Assembly (NCBI GenBank): GCA_019915015.1
Contig: JAHBBC010000002.1
Coordinates: 1,612,001 to 1,676,000, forward strand
DNA: 64,000 bases
Reading direction: 5' to 3'
Origin: Auriscalpium vulgare
Lineage: Eukaryota > Basidiomycota > Agaricomycetes > Russulales > Auriscalpiaceae
Position 1 is the stretch's first letter. Each line of letters opens with the position of its first letter. The position numbers were made by a program, and so were the translations under genes. The notes under the pieces are model-generated. The model was not told the DNA's origin, did no database searches, and saw only the letters and a program-made list of their open reading frames with translations. Positions 9,804 to 18,819 of the stretch are shown one piece after another.

Positions 9804-12551
9804 CTTTTGGAGCCCACCGCGAGGGTTTCAGTCAGGATTCCTCCGAAGCAAGCGCCAGCGCCTTCCCCCTTCTCCAATCGACGCCACACCCGTTCCTCCG
9901 CTCTCGCCGACGAAGTCCGACAAAGCTTCGTCGTACCCCCACCTGCTATCCCCGGATCCCCCACGCTCGTCGGAGATCTCTTCGACGAAGTCCCCAGCCC
10001 GGACGCGACTCACAATCACCTTCCGAGTACCTCCGGAAGCGAGTCGTTCGAGCTACTCGATCACCCACACATCCCAGGCGGCTTCCGAACACCGTCGCCT
10101 GCTCTCACACCTTTAACCCCATCGACTCCTTCACGTCCATCGCACCCTCCGACTCCGATCACTCCACCCTCTCCGACTCCCAACGTCGGACCAGTCACAG
10201 CTCCGATCACCTTTATCCCCCCTCCCGCAACAACCATAGCTGCCGTACCCCCCGTCGCACCGCTTCCGATGGCTACTCCTATGCCCCCCCGCGGTTCGAA
10301 GACCGCCCCCGTTTTTGATGAAGAAAACCCGCGATCCATCAGGCGATTCTTTTCCGACCTCGAGACGCTTGCGGCGCAGTCTGGTCTCACCGACCAGCAG
10401 AAGAAAGATTGGGTACAACGCTATGTCCCGATCGAGGTCGCCGATTGTTTCGAGGCTCTGCCAGGCTTCGCAGGCACGTACGACGTGTTCAAGGCCGAGA
10501 TAAAAGCACTCTACCCCACCGCCGATGAGGATCGCACCTACTCCACTTCCGACCTCGAATCGCTCATCTCCGACACGCGTCGCACGTACATGGTCACGCT
10601 CGACGACTTCGCTGCCTACTACCGATCGTTCATTACGATCTCCGGATTCCTCATCCGGCATCATCGGTACTCCGACATGCAGCAGAAGAGCGACTTTCCG
10701 CGTGGGATCCCCGACTACCTTTGGCCGCGCATCGAGGCGCGACTGCAAGTCAAGAAGCCCGATGTGGTCCCAGGCGACAGCTACGAGGTCGCAGACGTCA
10801 ATAGCGCTGCTCGCTTCGCGCTTCAGTCGGTCTCGAGGGACATCCGAGGAGCCACCACCGCTACCTCTACGACTGCTCCGACCATCGTCGCAAACCCGCC
10901 AGCCCCAGCTCCACAGTCGCAGACCCCTCCGCCCGCAATTAAGGCCGAGGACATCATCGCATCGTTCGTCCGAACGCTGATGCAGGGAGGCGCACTCCCC
11001 GGCGTGACTCAACAGGCTGCGGCGGCACCAGTCGCAGTCGCAGTTCCGGCAGTCGCAGTCGCCCCAGCGGCTGTCCCCAACGCGAACATGCAGCGCCTGG
11101 CAGGTCGATGCCTGTACGATGGAGCTTCCGATCATCGCATCTCAGCGTGCCCCGCAGTCGAAGAAGATATTCGGGCAGGCATAGTCGCTCGGAACGCGGA
11201 CGGAAAGGTTACCTTGCCCAACGGTACCTTCGTGCCCAGCCGCATCACAGGCGACTTCCTTCGCGATCGGGTGAGAGAGTGGCATCGTCGCAAGGCAGCG
11301 GAGCAGCCAGGGGCTGCCGCACAGCTGTTCGTCGGCGTAATCCCGGAGGAGCCCCTCCAAGTCTTCACCCTCTCGACTTCCGATCGCATCGCCACACTTG
11401 AAGCGGAGCTCGCACAGCTACGTGGCGAGAGGACGGCCTCGACCAACGCGCAAGTCTTTGACGGTGTGGAGATCACGCGTCGCGCTAAGCCCAAACAGGC
11501 TGCGGCCGCTCCGACGGCTTCCGATCAACCAGCCAAGTCCTCCGATCAGTCGGCGCCCGCACCGGCGCATCCCTTTCGAGGTGCACGCGATGCGACCGAC
11601 GCGCCGGTGAAGCCCAAGACAGTGCCAGCCGATCCTCCCAAGGCGGTTCGCGAGCCCAATTATCGCAACCTGCCCCCGGTCCATCGATCGGAGATCGCAG
11701 AGCAAGTCTTCGCTCGCGCTATGAAGGACTCCCAGATCGTCATCACGCCGGAGGAGCTTTTGTCGCTCGCCCCCGAGGTCCGCGCCAAGTACCGCGATGC
11801 AGTCACCCCACGTCGCGCAGTCAACGAGGCAGCAGCAGCACCCGTCGCGACCACAAATTATCAGCGAGTCACAGTGGAGGAAGTCCCCGACGAGGAGCTC
11901 GTGTCACCGGCCGCTGCGATAAGGCAGGCTGAGGAGCGCGTCTTCTCCAACTACGCCCCCGATCCCCGAAAGGCCTCCAAGGAGCAGCTCTGGTCGAACG
12001 AGTCGAAGGAGTGTGTGCTGTACATGTCCGACCCGATCGAGATGTACCTCAACGATCTCGGCCCCGGCGAGTGCCCCGACCCCGACATGCTCACCGTTGC
12101 TCGCGACTCGCACGCTCTCCGATCGATCGACGGTCTCGTCGCCGGTCGCGCCACGATCGAGTGTCTGCTGGACCCCGGCTCGCAAGTCATCGCGATGTCC
12201 GAGGAGGTCGCCCATTTCCTGGAGCTCGCCTACTCCCCCAACGTCAAGATCCGACTTCAGAGCGCCAATCGGCAGGTCTCCAGCTCATTGGGCATGGCGC
12301 GCAACGTTCCGATCAAGTTCGGGAACATGACCCTCTACCTGCAGGTGCACGTTGTCCGCGACGTCGCCTACGACATTCTCCTCGGTCGCCCCTTCGACGT
12401 GCTCACCGAGAGCATCGTCCGCAACTACCGCGACGAGGATCAGACGGTCACCATCCGCAACCCGAACTCCGACGACATCTTGACGATCCCGACCTTCCCG
12501 CGAGGCCATCATCGGTTTCGCAAGGCATGCCATAGCGGCTCCCACCTTTGA
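9756..12551 (+). CDS. Gag-protease polyprotein of element A
   Basis: The open frame starts inside the LTR end and has no ATG until 10269 (MATPMPPRGS), which is where I would place a conventional start. Similarity to the B protein nevertheless begins earlier, at VRIPPK (about 9832). After a Pro-rich leader comes a capsid-like helical region (KKDWVQRYVP, the FRNS-like DFAAYYRSFITISGF block). A zinc-knuckle remnant CLYDGASDHRISAC follows in which the second Cys of CX2CX4HX4C is Asp, whereas B keeps Cys. The C-terminal part is a retropepsin with active site LLDPGSQ (Asp-Pro-Gly-Ser rather than Asp-Thr/Ser-Gly) and the flap-side ILLGRPFDVL motif. It ends overlapping the pol frame, which lies +1. 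It is the intact counterpart of the B ORF, which is split by a TGA. Confidence 0.85.
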   Translation: MVLRYAFRPTTWLCPSLLEPTARVSVRIPPKQAPAPSPFSNRRHTRSSALADEVRQSFVVPPPAIPGSPTLVGDLFDEVPSPDATHNHLPSTSGSESFELLDHPHIPGGFRTPSPALTPLTPSTPSRPSHPPTPITPPSPTPNVGPVTAPITFIPPPATTIAAVPPVAPLPMATPMPPRGSKTAPVFDEENPRSIRRFFSDLETLAAQSGLTDQQKKDWVQRYVPIEVADCFEALPGFAGTYDVFKAEIKALYPTADEDRTYSTSDLESLISDTRRTYMVTLDDFAAYYRSFITISGFLIRHHRYSDMQQKSDFPRGIPDYLWPRIEARLQVKKPDVVPGDSYEVADVNSAARFALQSVSRDIRGATTATSTTAPTIVANPPAPAPQSQTPPPAIKAEDIIASFVRTLMQGGALPGVTQQAAAAPVAVAVPAVAVAPAAVPNANMQRLAGRCLYDGASDHRISACPAVEEDIRAGIVARNADGKVTLPNGTFVPSRITGDFLRDRVREWHRRKAAEQPGAAAQLFVGVIPEEPLQVFTLSTSDRIATLEAELAQLRGERTASTNAQVFDGVEITRRAKPKQAAAAPTASDQPAKSSDQSAPAPAHPFRGARDATDAPVKPKTVPADPPKAVREPNYRNLPPVHRSEIAEQVFARAMKDSQIVITPEELLSLAPEVRAKYRDAVTPRRAVNEAAAAPVATTNYQRVTVEEVPDEELVSPAAAIRQAEERVFSNYAPDPRKASKEQLWSNESKECVLYMSDPIEMYLNDLGPGECPDPDMLTVARDSHALRSIDGLVAGRATIECLLDPGSQVIAMSEEVAHFLELAYSPNVKIRLQSANRQVSSSLGMARNVPIKFGNMTLYLQVHVVRDVAYDILLGRPFDVLTESIVRNYRDEDQTVTIRNPNSDDILTIPTFPRGHHRFRKACHSGSHL
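9808..9825 (+). other. Primer-binding site of element A
   Basis: TGGAGCCCACCGCGAGGG lies four bases after the LTR end and starts with the TGG expected for pairing with a tRNA CCA end. The identical 18 bases follow the B LTRs (44706-44723 and, reversed, 42400-42417), so both families use the same tRNA. The implied tRNA has U73 and a 3' acceptor strand GGTGGGC; I have not identified it. Confidence 0.75.
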
Positions 12552-12579
12552 TGATCTAGGTGAAGATGAAGCCATCGCC

Positions 12580-14739
12580 ATGATCATCGAAGGCGATGGC
12601 GACGACGCGCGCATCATTGCATATACCCCAATCGACGCTTCCGACGACTCCGCGATTCAAGCTGCCTACGTTACCGCCTCCGAAGCCCGCACGCATTTAC
12701 CAGAGTACGCAGCCCCGTCTTTCTTGAACAAAATATGTCCCGCAGAGCCTTGTAAATCACGTACGACTCCCGAATCAAATCTTGGTCACCAGTATACGTC
12801 GTCCGATCGCAAGCCATCTCCGACTCAGAAACCGCGCTATCGACACCCACATCTTGACGACGACACTCAGCAATATCTTGGACATTCCCCGCGACCACCG
12901 ACCACTTTCTTGAACTCGTCCACATCGTCGCCTTCGCCTTCCGATCCCGAACCAGTCGACATCTTTCTTGGCAAGAAGAAGTACAAGCCCGTCGCAGACA
13001 AAGTCCGACCCGTTCTTGGCACACTTCCTGACGGGTTTCGCATCGAGCGCAACATCATCGGAGACCCCCTCGCATCCATGCCACCATTATCGACGCATCC
13101 CCCGCCCTTCGTTCCCACCGGTCGATACACCCAAGAACGTCACGACAAGATGGACGCGAACCCCAGCTACGAATTCCTCACCCCGACCGAGCGCGATCTC
13201 TTGCACGACATTATAGTAAAGCAGAACGAGGCTTTCGCATGGGACGACACCGAACGCGGCAGCTTCAAGCCCGAATACTTCCCTCCGATCCAGATTCCCG
13301 TTGTCGCACACGTCCCATGGGTCGATCGCAACATCCCCATACCCCCGGGCATCTACAACGACGTCTGCGCCATGATCAAACGGAAGATCGCGGCAGGTGT
13401 CTACGAGCCCTCGAACTCTTCCTATCGATCGAAGTGGTTCTGCGTCGCAAAGAAGGATGGCAAGAGTCTACGTATAGTCCACTCGCTCGAGCCACTCAAC
13501 GCTGTCACGGTCGCACACTCCGGCGTCCCTCCGATCCAAGAACAACTTGCGGAACAGTTCGGAGGACGTGCCTGTGGTGGCATTCTCGACCTCTACGTCG
13601 GATACGACGAGCGACTCATCGACCCCCGATCCCGCGACTTCACGACCTTCCAGACGCCTTACGGAGCCCTTCGCCTAGTCACCCTTCCGATGGGGTGGAC
13701 GAACTCGGTCCCCATATTCCACGACGACGTCACGTTCATTTTGCAGGATGAGATCCCGACCTTCACAGTGCCCTTCATCGACGATGTTCCCCTCAAAGGC
13801 CCCAAGTCCGACTATCGACTTTCCGATGGATCTTACGAGATGATCCCGGAAAACAAGGACATTCGTCGCTTCGTATGGGAGCACCTCACCAACGTCAATC
13901 GGATCCTCCAGCGCATGCGCTACTCCGGCGGTACCTTCTCCGGTCCCAAGTCGATACTCATTGCTCGCGAATTCACCGTCCTCCGACACCTCTGCACTCC
14001 GGAAGGTCGCCGCGCAGATCCGACCACAATCTCAGCCATCACGAACTGGGGTCCTCTCAAGGATCTTTCCGACGTTCGCGCCTTCCTTGGCACAGTCGGA
14101 GTCTGCAGGATATTCATCAAGGACTTCGCGAAGCATGCGTGGCCTCTCACCAAGCTCACACGGAAGGGTACGGAGTGGGAGTACGGTCCCGATCAGCACA
14201 AGGCGCAAGAGTACCTCAAAAACGCGCTGGTCAAGTCGGACGCCCTTCGAGCGATCGATTACGAGTCGCAAGCACCAGTCGTGCTCGCAGTCGACACATC
14301 CTACATCGCCGTCGGCTACATTCTCGCCCAAGAGGAACTGAACAACCCGAAGAAGCGTTACTACAGCCGTTTTGGATCGATCTCGCTCAACGATCGCGAA
14401 CGACGCTTCTCCCAGCCCAAGCTCGAGATCTATGGACTCTTCCGATCGCTTCGCGCTCTTCGCATGTATCTCATCGGACTACGGAACTTCATCGTCGAAG
14501 TCGATGCCAGCTCGATCGGAGGAATGCTCAAGAACCCCGATTTGGTTCCGACGGCTAGCATCAATCGCTGGATCATCGGCATCCTCGTCTTCAAGTTCCT
14601 CCTGCGACACGTCCCAGGCATCGCACATGGTCCCGACGGACTGTCGCGTCGCGTCCGACAGCCAGGCAGGAGGAGCCCGAGCTATCGTACGACGAAGTCC
14701 CACGCAGCGACGCAGCGATCAAAGCCGACGAGCGACTAG
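12580..14739 (+). CDS. Reverse transcriptase and RNase H of element A (pol, first part)
   Basis: The frame is open from 12484, overlapping the end of gag-protease in the +1 frame, so synthesis by frameshifting or reinitiation is likely; 12580 is the first ATG. A divergent linker leads to the RT domain: WFCVAKKDGKSLRIV (fingers), GGILDLYVGYDE (first catalytic Asp), LPMGWTNSVPIF, and PFIDDVPLKGP (FIDD in place of YxDD). The RNase H domain follows with VLAVDTSYIAVGY and IVEVDASSIGG and ends HGPDGLSRR. At about 14668 the frame shifts: the 190-base linker present in B, including its central purine-tract hairpin, is deleted. The last 24 residues to 14739 are read out of frame. The authentic pol frame continues to integrase. 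Confidence 0.88.
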   Translation: MIIEGDGDDARIIAYTPIDASDDSAIQAAYVTASEARTHLPEYAAPSFLNKICPAEPCKSRTTPESNLGHQYTSSDRKPSPTQKPRYRHPHLDDDTQQYLGHSPRPPTTFLNSSTSSPSPSDPEPVDIFLGKKKYKPVADKVRPVLGTLPDGFRIERNIIGDPLASMPPLSTHPPPFVPTGRYTQERHDKMDANPSYEFLTPTERDLLHDIIVKQNEAFAWDDTERGSFKPEYFPPIQIPVVAHVPWVDRNIPIPPGIYNDVCAMIKRKIAAGVYEPSNSSYRSKWFCVAKKDGKSLRIVHSLEPLNAVTVAHSGVPPIQEQLAEQFGGRACGGILDLYVGYDERLIDPRSRDFTTFQTPYGALRLVTLPMGWTNSVPIFHDDVTFILQDEIPTFTVPFIDDVPLKGPKSDYRLSDGSYEMIPENKDIRRFVWEHLTNVNRILQRMRYSGGTFSGPKSILIAREFTVLRHLCTPEGRRADPTTISAITNWGPLKDLSDVRAFLGTVGVCRIFIKDFAKHAWPLTKLTRKGTEWEYGPDQHKAQEYLKNALVKSDALRAIDYESQAPVVLAVDTSYIAVGYILAQEELNNPKKRYYSRFGSISLNDRERRFSQPKLEIYGLFRSLRALRMYLIGLRNFIVEVDASSIGGMLKNPDLVPTASINRWIIGILVFKFLLRHVPGIAHGPDGLSRRVRQPGRRSPSYRTTKSHAATQRSKPTSD

Positions 14740-14768
14740 TCCATGTTCGCGAATGGTTAGAAGACCCC

Positions 14769-16124
14769 GTGCGACCAGATCACCTTTCCGACCAAGAATT
14801 TGCGACCTTCGTCCGATACGCGCTCCGATTCTTCAGCACCGGCAATCGACTCTATCGACGCTCAGGAGATGGCGCGCACAAGCTCATCCCCCACCCCAAG
14901 CGCCGTATCCAAGTCCTAGTCGACTGCCACGACAAAGTCGGACATCGCGGAGTCTTTGCGACTCGATCTCTAGTCGAAGAACGCTTCTGGTGGCCGTCCT
15001 ATGAATCGGACGTTATGTGGTATGTTCGCACATGCCACCTCTGTCAACAACGCCAGAAGCGACAGATCCTCATCCCTCCGACCGTCGCAACTCCCGCTCC
15101 CTTGTTCGCAAAGATCTACGTCGATACGCTGCACATGCCCGTCTCAGGAGGATACCGCTATATCGTCCAAGGTCGCTGCTCACTTACGACCTACCCGGAG
15201 TTCTCCCTACTCAAGAAGGAGAACGCCGTCGCGATCGCGGACTGGATCTTCCAAAGCATCCTCTGTCGCTGGGGTTCCCTGTCGGAGGTCGTCACTGACA
15301 ATGGCGGTCCTTTTGTCAAAGCCCTGGTTCATCTTGAGAAGAAATACCACATACGCCACATTCGCATCTCAGGCTACAAATCTCGTGCTAACGGAATAGT
15401 CGAACGTGCTCATTATGACGTTCGGCAAGCACTCTACAAGGCCGCGAATGGTGACCAGACCCAGTGGGCGCGCTGCGCTTTCTCGGTGTTCTGGTCGGAA
15501 CGTATCACGGTTCGGAAGCGCATGGGCTGCTCCCCATACTTCGCTGTCACCGGATGTCACCCGATCATTCCCCTCGACATCTCGGAAGCGACGTACCTCC
15601 AGCCCCCTCCCGAATCTCTTCTCTCGACCACAGACCTCATCGCGCGACGGGCAATCGCACTGCAGAAACGACATGATCAAGTCTCCGCTCTCCGATCGGA
15701 CGTATACGCTGAGCGACTCGCGAACGCTAGGAAATTCGAGAAGGAACATTCGCACGTCATCAAGAACTTCGACTTCAAGCGAGGCGCTCTAGTACTCATC
15801 CGACACACTGCGATCGAGAAGTCACTCAATCGGAAGATGCGCCCGCGCTATCTAGGACCCCTAGTCGTCGTCTCCCGCAATCGGGGAGGAGCATACATCG
15901 TCGCGGAGCTGGACGGCTCTGTACTCGACCGTCCGATCGCCGCATTTCGAGTCATCCCCTACTTCGCTCGCAAGGAGATTCCCTTCCACTTGTCCGACGT
16001 CGACATAGACACTCATCGACTACGCGAGTTAGAAGCCTCGACGCAACACGGCAACGACGACGGCGAAGAGCCACCCCTTCCCGACGCACCCGACGACGAA
16101 GACGAAGTCCCCGACCAAGTGTAG
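14769..16124 (+). pseudogene. Integrase part of element A pol, out of frame with RT
   Basis: The homologous frame actually resumes at about 14670 (EEPELSYDEVPR) and is open to the stop at 16124. It has the zinc-binding HHCC (CHDKVGHRG, then CHLC), the catalytic triad D (VDTLHMP), D (VTDNGGPF) and E (RANGIVERAHYD). A GPY/F-like module (LNRKMRPRYLGPLV) and an acidic tail end it. No chromodomain is present. In B this is a single protein with RT, so the junction deletion makes the A copy non-functional for a fused Pol unless another start is used. Confidence 0.85.
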
Positions 16125-16474
16125 AGAGTTCCGATCGCATCATCCCCCCCGACATTCCCTTCCTTTTCCATCCCCATCACCAAGTCGCTCGCGTCGTATC
16201 GCTGTAGCGCAGGCCCACTCAAGATAAAGGGCCTTAGCCTATGAAGGATTACTGAGGCTTAAACAAAAGTCATTAGTTCGACTTAGTCGGACACCCACAT
16301 TCTTTTATCCTCATTTAGTCGGAGTCAAGTCGCGTTTCTCACGAGTTCATCAAGACAGTCGGAGCAAGCAAGAAAGCGGGTCTATTCAAAAGTCAAGGCG
16401 CAGGTTACACAAGATCGAGTCGCGCTACAATTACAGGGTATCTACTGCGTCGCCTCACATCTCCGACCATTCGC
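16125..16474. other. 3' untranslated spacer between pol and the convergent gene of A
   Basis: The 350 bases hold no gene. The part near 16210-16270 (CTCAAGATAAAGGGCCTTAG, TGAAGGATTACTGAGGCTTAAA) matches the corresponding spacer after B pol (52120-52170 and reversed 25400-25450). This conserved intergenic sequence probably contains the 3' ends of both convergent transcripts. Confidence 0.6.
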
Positions 16475-18543
16475 CTACTCCTCGAACACCTCGTACCACT
16501 CGTCTTCCTCGCGCAAGATCCTCGGCACCTGCCCCGCCGCGAACGCCCTCCAGAGTGGCGCGTTGATCAATCGAACGTCGCGCCACCAGCCGTCGATGAA
16601 CGAGTCGCGGAGGGCGAACATCTGGGCGAGTTCCGCCGAGCGCGTCTTGCGGACCTCCTTGACGAGGAGCGTGATGCCCCCCGGAGTCCTGGCGCCCGAG
16701 ACTGTCTCGATCGGCCCAGCGACGAGGTCTTGAAGGGAGGCGAAGGAGGGAAACGCGACGAAGTCGCGTGGGCGTGGACCGGGAGGGAGAATGTGTTGAC
16801 GGAGCGCCTTGCCCTTGCCCTTGCCCTTGCTGGCGGCCGGACGCGCGGTCGCCGGATGCGACGGACCTAGGAAAACGGTTAACGTAGCCTCGAACAAACC
16901 CAAGACACGACTCACCTGCGATCGGCTCCTCCTCTGCCTCGAACACGTCGACCGGCGGCGTTTGCCACTCCGCGACCTCTTGCACCCACGAGCCTGCGCG
17001 TTCCGATCCTGAGCGCGGCACGTCAGTCGTCGCCTCGGGACTCGCCAAGAAGAGCTGGCTGCTCGTACCTGGCACCGTCCGTTGCGTCTGCGACTCTGGC
17101 GGCATGTCTTGACGCGCTTCTTCGACTTGATGCGACGGTCCGGCCTCTTGAGTCACGTCGACGTCCATGTTGGCTAGGGCGGGGACGGCGGCGGCGACAG
17201 GCGGCGGAGGCTTGCCGACAAAGGAACGTGGAGGACCTAAGAAGAGATCAACAACGAAGTCAGTAATGATCGGAGGACCTCACAGGGGGGTACTCACCTT
17301 GTGCCGACGCCCGTGTCTCCTTGCGCGCGGTCTCATGCGCCCTCTTCGGAGCCTTGAAAGCGGGGCCGGAATCTTCTCGATCGGGAGTCGCTGACGCGAC
17401 CCGCTTGTGGCCTGCGACGGGTACAACCGCCTCTGTCTTGTGTCCGGCCGCCGCGGACGCCTTCCGCGCAAGCATAATCGCTACGAGTATACGTCAACAG
17501 CGGCGACCAGGAGAAAGGAAAAGGGACGTACCGCGTGCTTCGGCTTCACTCCACCGACACCCCTTCTTCGCCTTTCTGCACTTCTCACACTCCACGGTCC
17601 ATCCCGACGGCTTGAGGGTCGCCTTGTATCGACAATCGATACGTCCATCCGAGCCGGTCTCCGCGCAGTAGTCGCAAGCCTGTGGAAGAGTCAGCATGCG
17701 GTCGGAGAACAAACGCGATCAGGACTTACCGCCTTGCCCTTGTAATTAAACTCGCCGACTTGGATGCGAGTGACGAGCGCGTCGGCGTGCGCCTTCGCGA
17801 ACTGCATCCGGGTGCTGAACTCCCTATCCGACTCGCCTTTACGTCGGCGAGCGACGACGGACTCCGCGACGTGAGGAGCGACTTCGACGATCTCGTCGCT
17901 CCCCGACTCGTGCACCTCACCGTCTTCCGACGATTCCGTCTCTGGGACCTCCTCGACCGCGATCGGAGCCAGCGACACTGCGCGAGCAGGAGTCGGCTGG
18001 TAGGGTGGAGGGACTGAGCGGCGAGGTTGGACAGGGAGAGGTGCGGGGGAAGGAGCGGGAGACGGCTGCGCAGGAGCAAGCGGCGCGACGAACGCGTCCG
18101 GCGCGGCGTCGCTGGCGAGCATCTGTTGAAAGTACTCGTCGTCGTCTACCTGGAGGAAGGAGTCAGTCGCAAGCCATAAACCAAGCACGCGATCACGTAC
18201 CTCGGGCTCATTCGCCAACTCCGATGCGTCGTACAGCGCTTCCCGCGCCAACTCTTTCCACTCCGGTGTGCCGTGCTCCCGGTAGACCGCCCGGAAGTCC
18301 ACGACGATTTGCGCGAGTCGCGCCTCGACGTTCGGATACGAGTGGGCGAAAGCCTGAAGAGGAGCAAGTCAGTCGCGAAGTCAGGCGAAGGGTCGCACAA
18401 GTACTCACAATCGCCTTGGCCATGTTGCGCACCCATTGGAGTTTTTCGGCTGCGCTTGCGTCGGCAGACCAGTGATTGAAGACGCGTTCGAGTTGGCGGA
18501 CAACGCTATCGTCGGAGAGTCGGCGAGGAGTAGGGGCAGACAT
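16475..18543 (-). CDS. Seven-exon antisense accessory gene of element A (six-Cys cluster protein)
   Basis: Exons on the minus strand are 18543-18409, 18353-18201, 18149-17730, 17679-17532, 17480-17298, 17236-16917 and 16867-16475. All six introns are GT-AG and 49-61 bases long, and the sum is 1752 bases, 583 residues, with no internal stop. The N-terminus (WSADASAAEKLQWVRNMAKAI) matches that of the B gene. Exon 4 encodes a cysteine cluster: CDYC, a later single Cys, then CEKCRKAKKGCRW, i.e. CX2C-X10-C-X13-CX2CX6C. It is loosely like fungal Zn2Cys6 but with wider spacing. Long Pro/Ser/acidic linkers and GKGKGK stretches suggest disorder, and the C-terminal 130 residues are helical. Function is unknown; nucleic-acid binding is a guess from the Cys cluster. 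The gene converges with pol, so its introns are invisible to splicing in the sense genomic RNA. Confidence 0.8.
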
Positions 18544-18605
18544 TTTCAAGCGAGCGCCAGTGGTAGGAAGGCAGGAAGATGGAGCCTCCTACTCGCGATC
18601 GCACG

Positions 18606-18615
18606 CCTTTTATGC
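18606..18615 (-). promoter_or_regulatory. TATA box of the A antisense gene
   Basis: On the minus strand GCATAAAAGG lies about 63-72 bases upstream of the ATG. The same ten bases occur about 67-76 bases upstream of the B antisense gene (22895-22904). This supports an internal promoter independent of the LTR. Confidence 0.6.
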
Positions 18616-18819
18616 GATTCCGACGTCCCCATTGTTCCCTAGCGGTTCGTTCGACTTCGCAGAAATTTCGATCGCGCCCTTGTGCTGCCTGCGACGTGCC
18701 GACGAATACCGGACTCCGACCCCACGTCTCCGCCTCACCTGCGATCGCCTTTGGTAGCCAAGTACACCTTCCCGGCTGCATGACGCGCCGCGCCTAGCCC
18801 ATGACATCACCACGGCGCC

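Noticed and set aside
16475..18543. The accessory gene as an env-like protein.
   Set aside because: No signal peptide or membrane segment is seen, and it lies on the antisense strand with introns.
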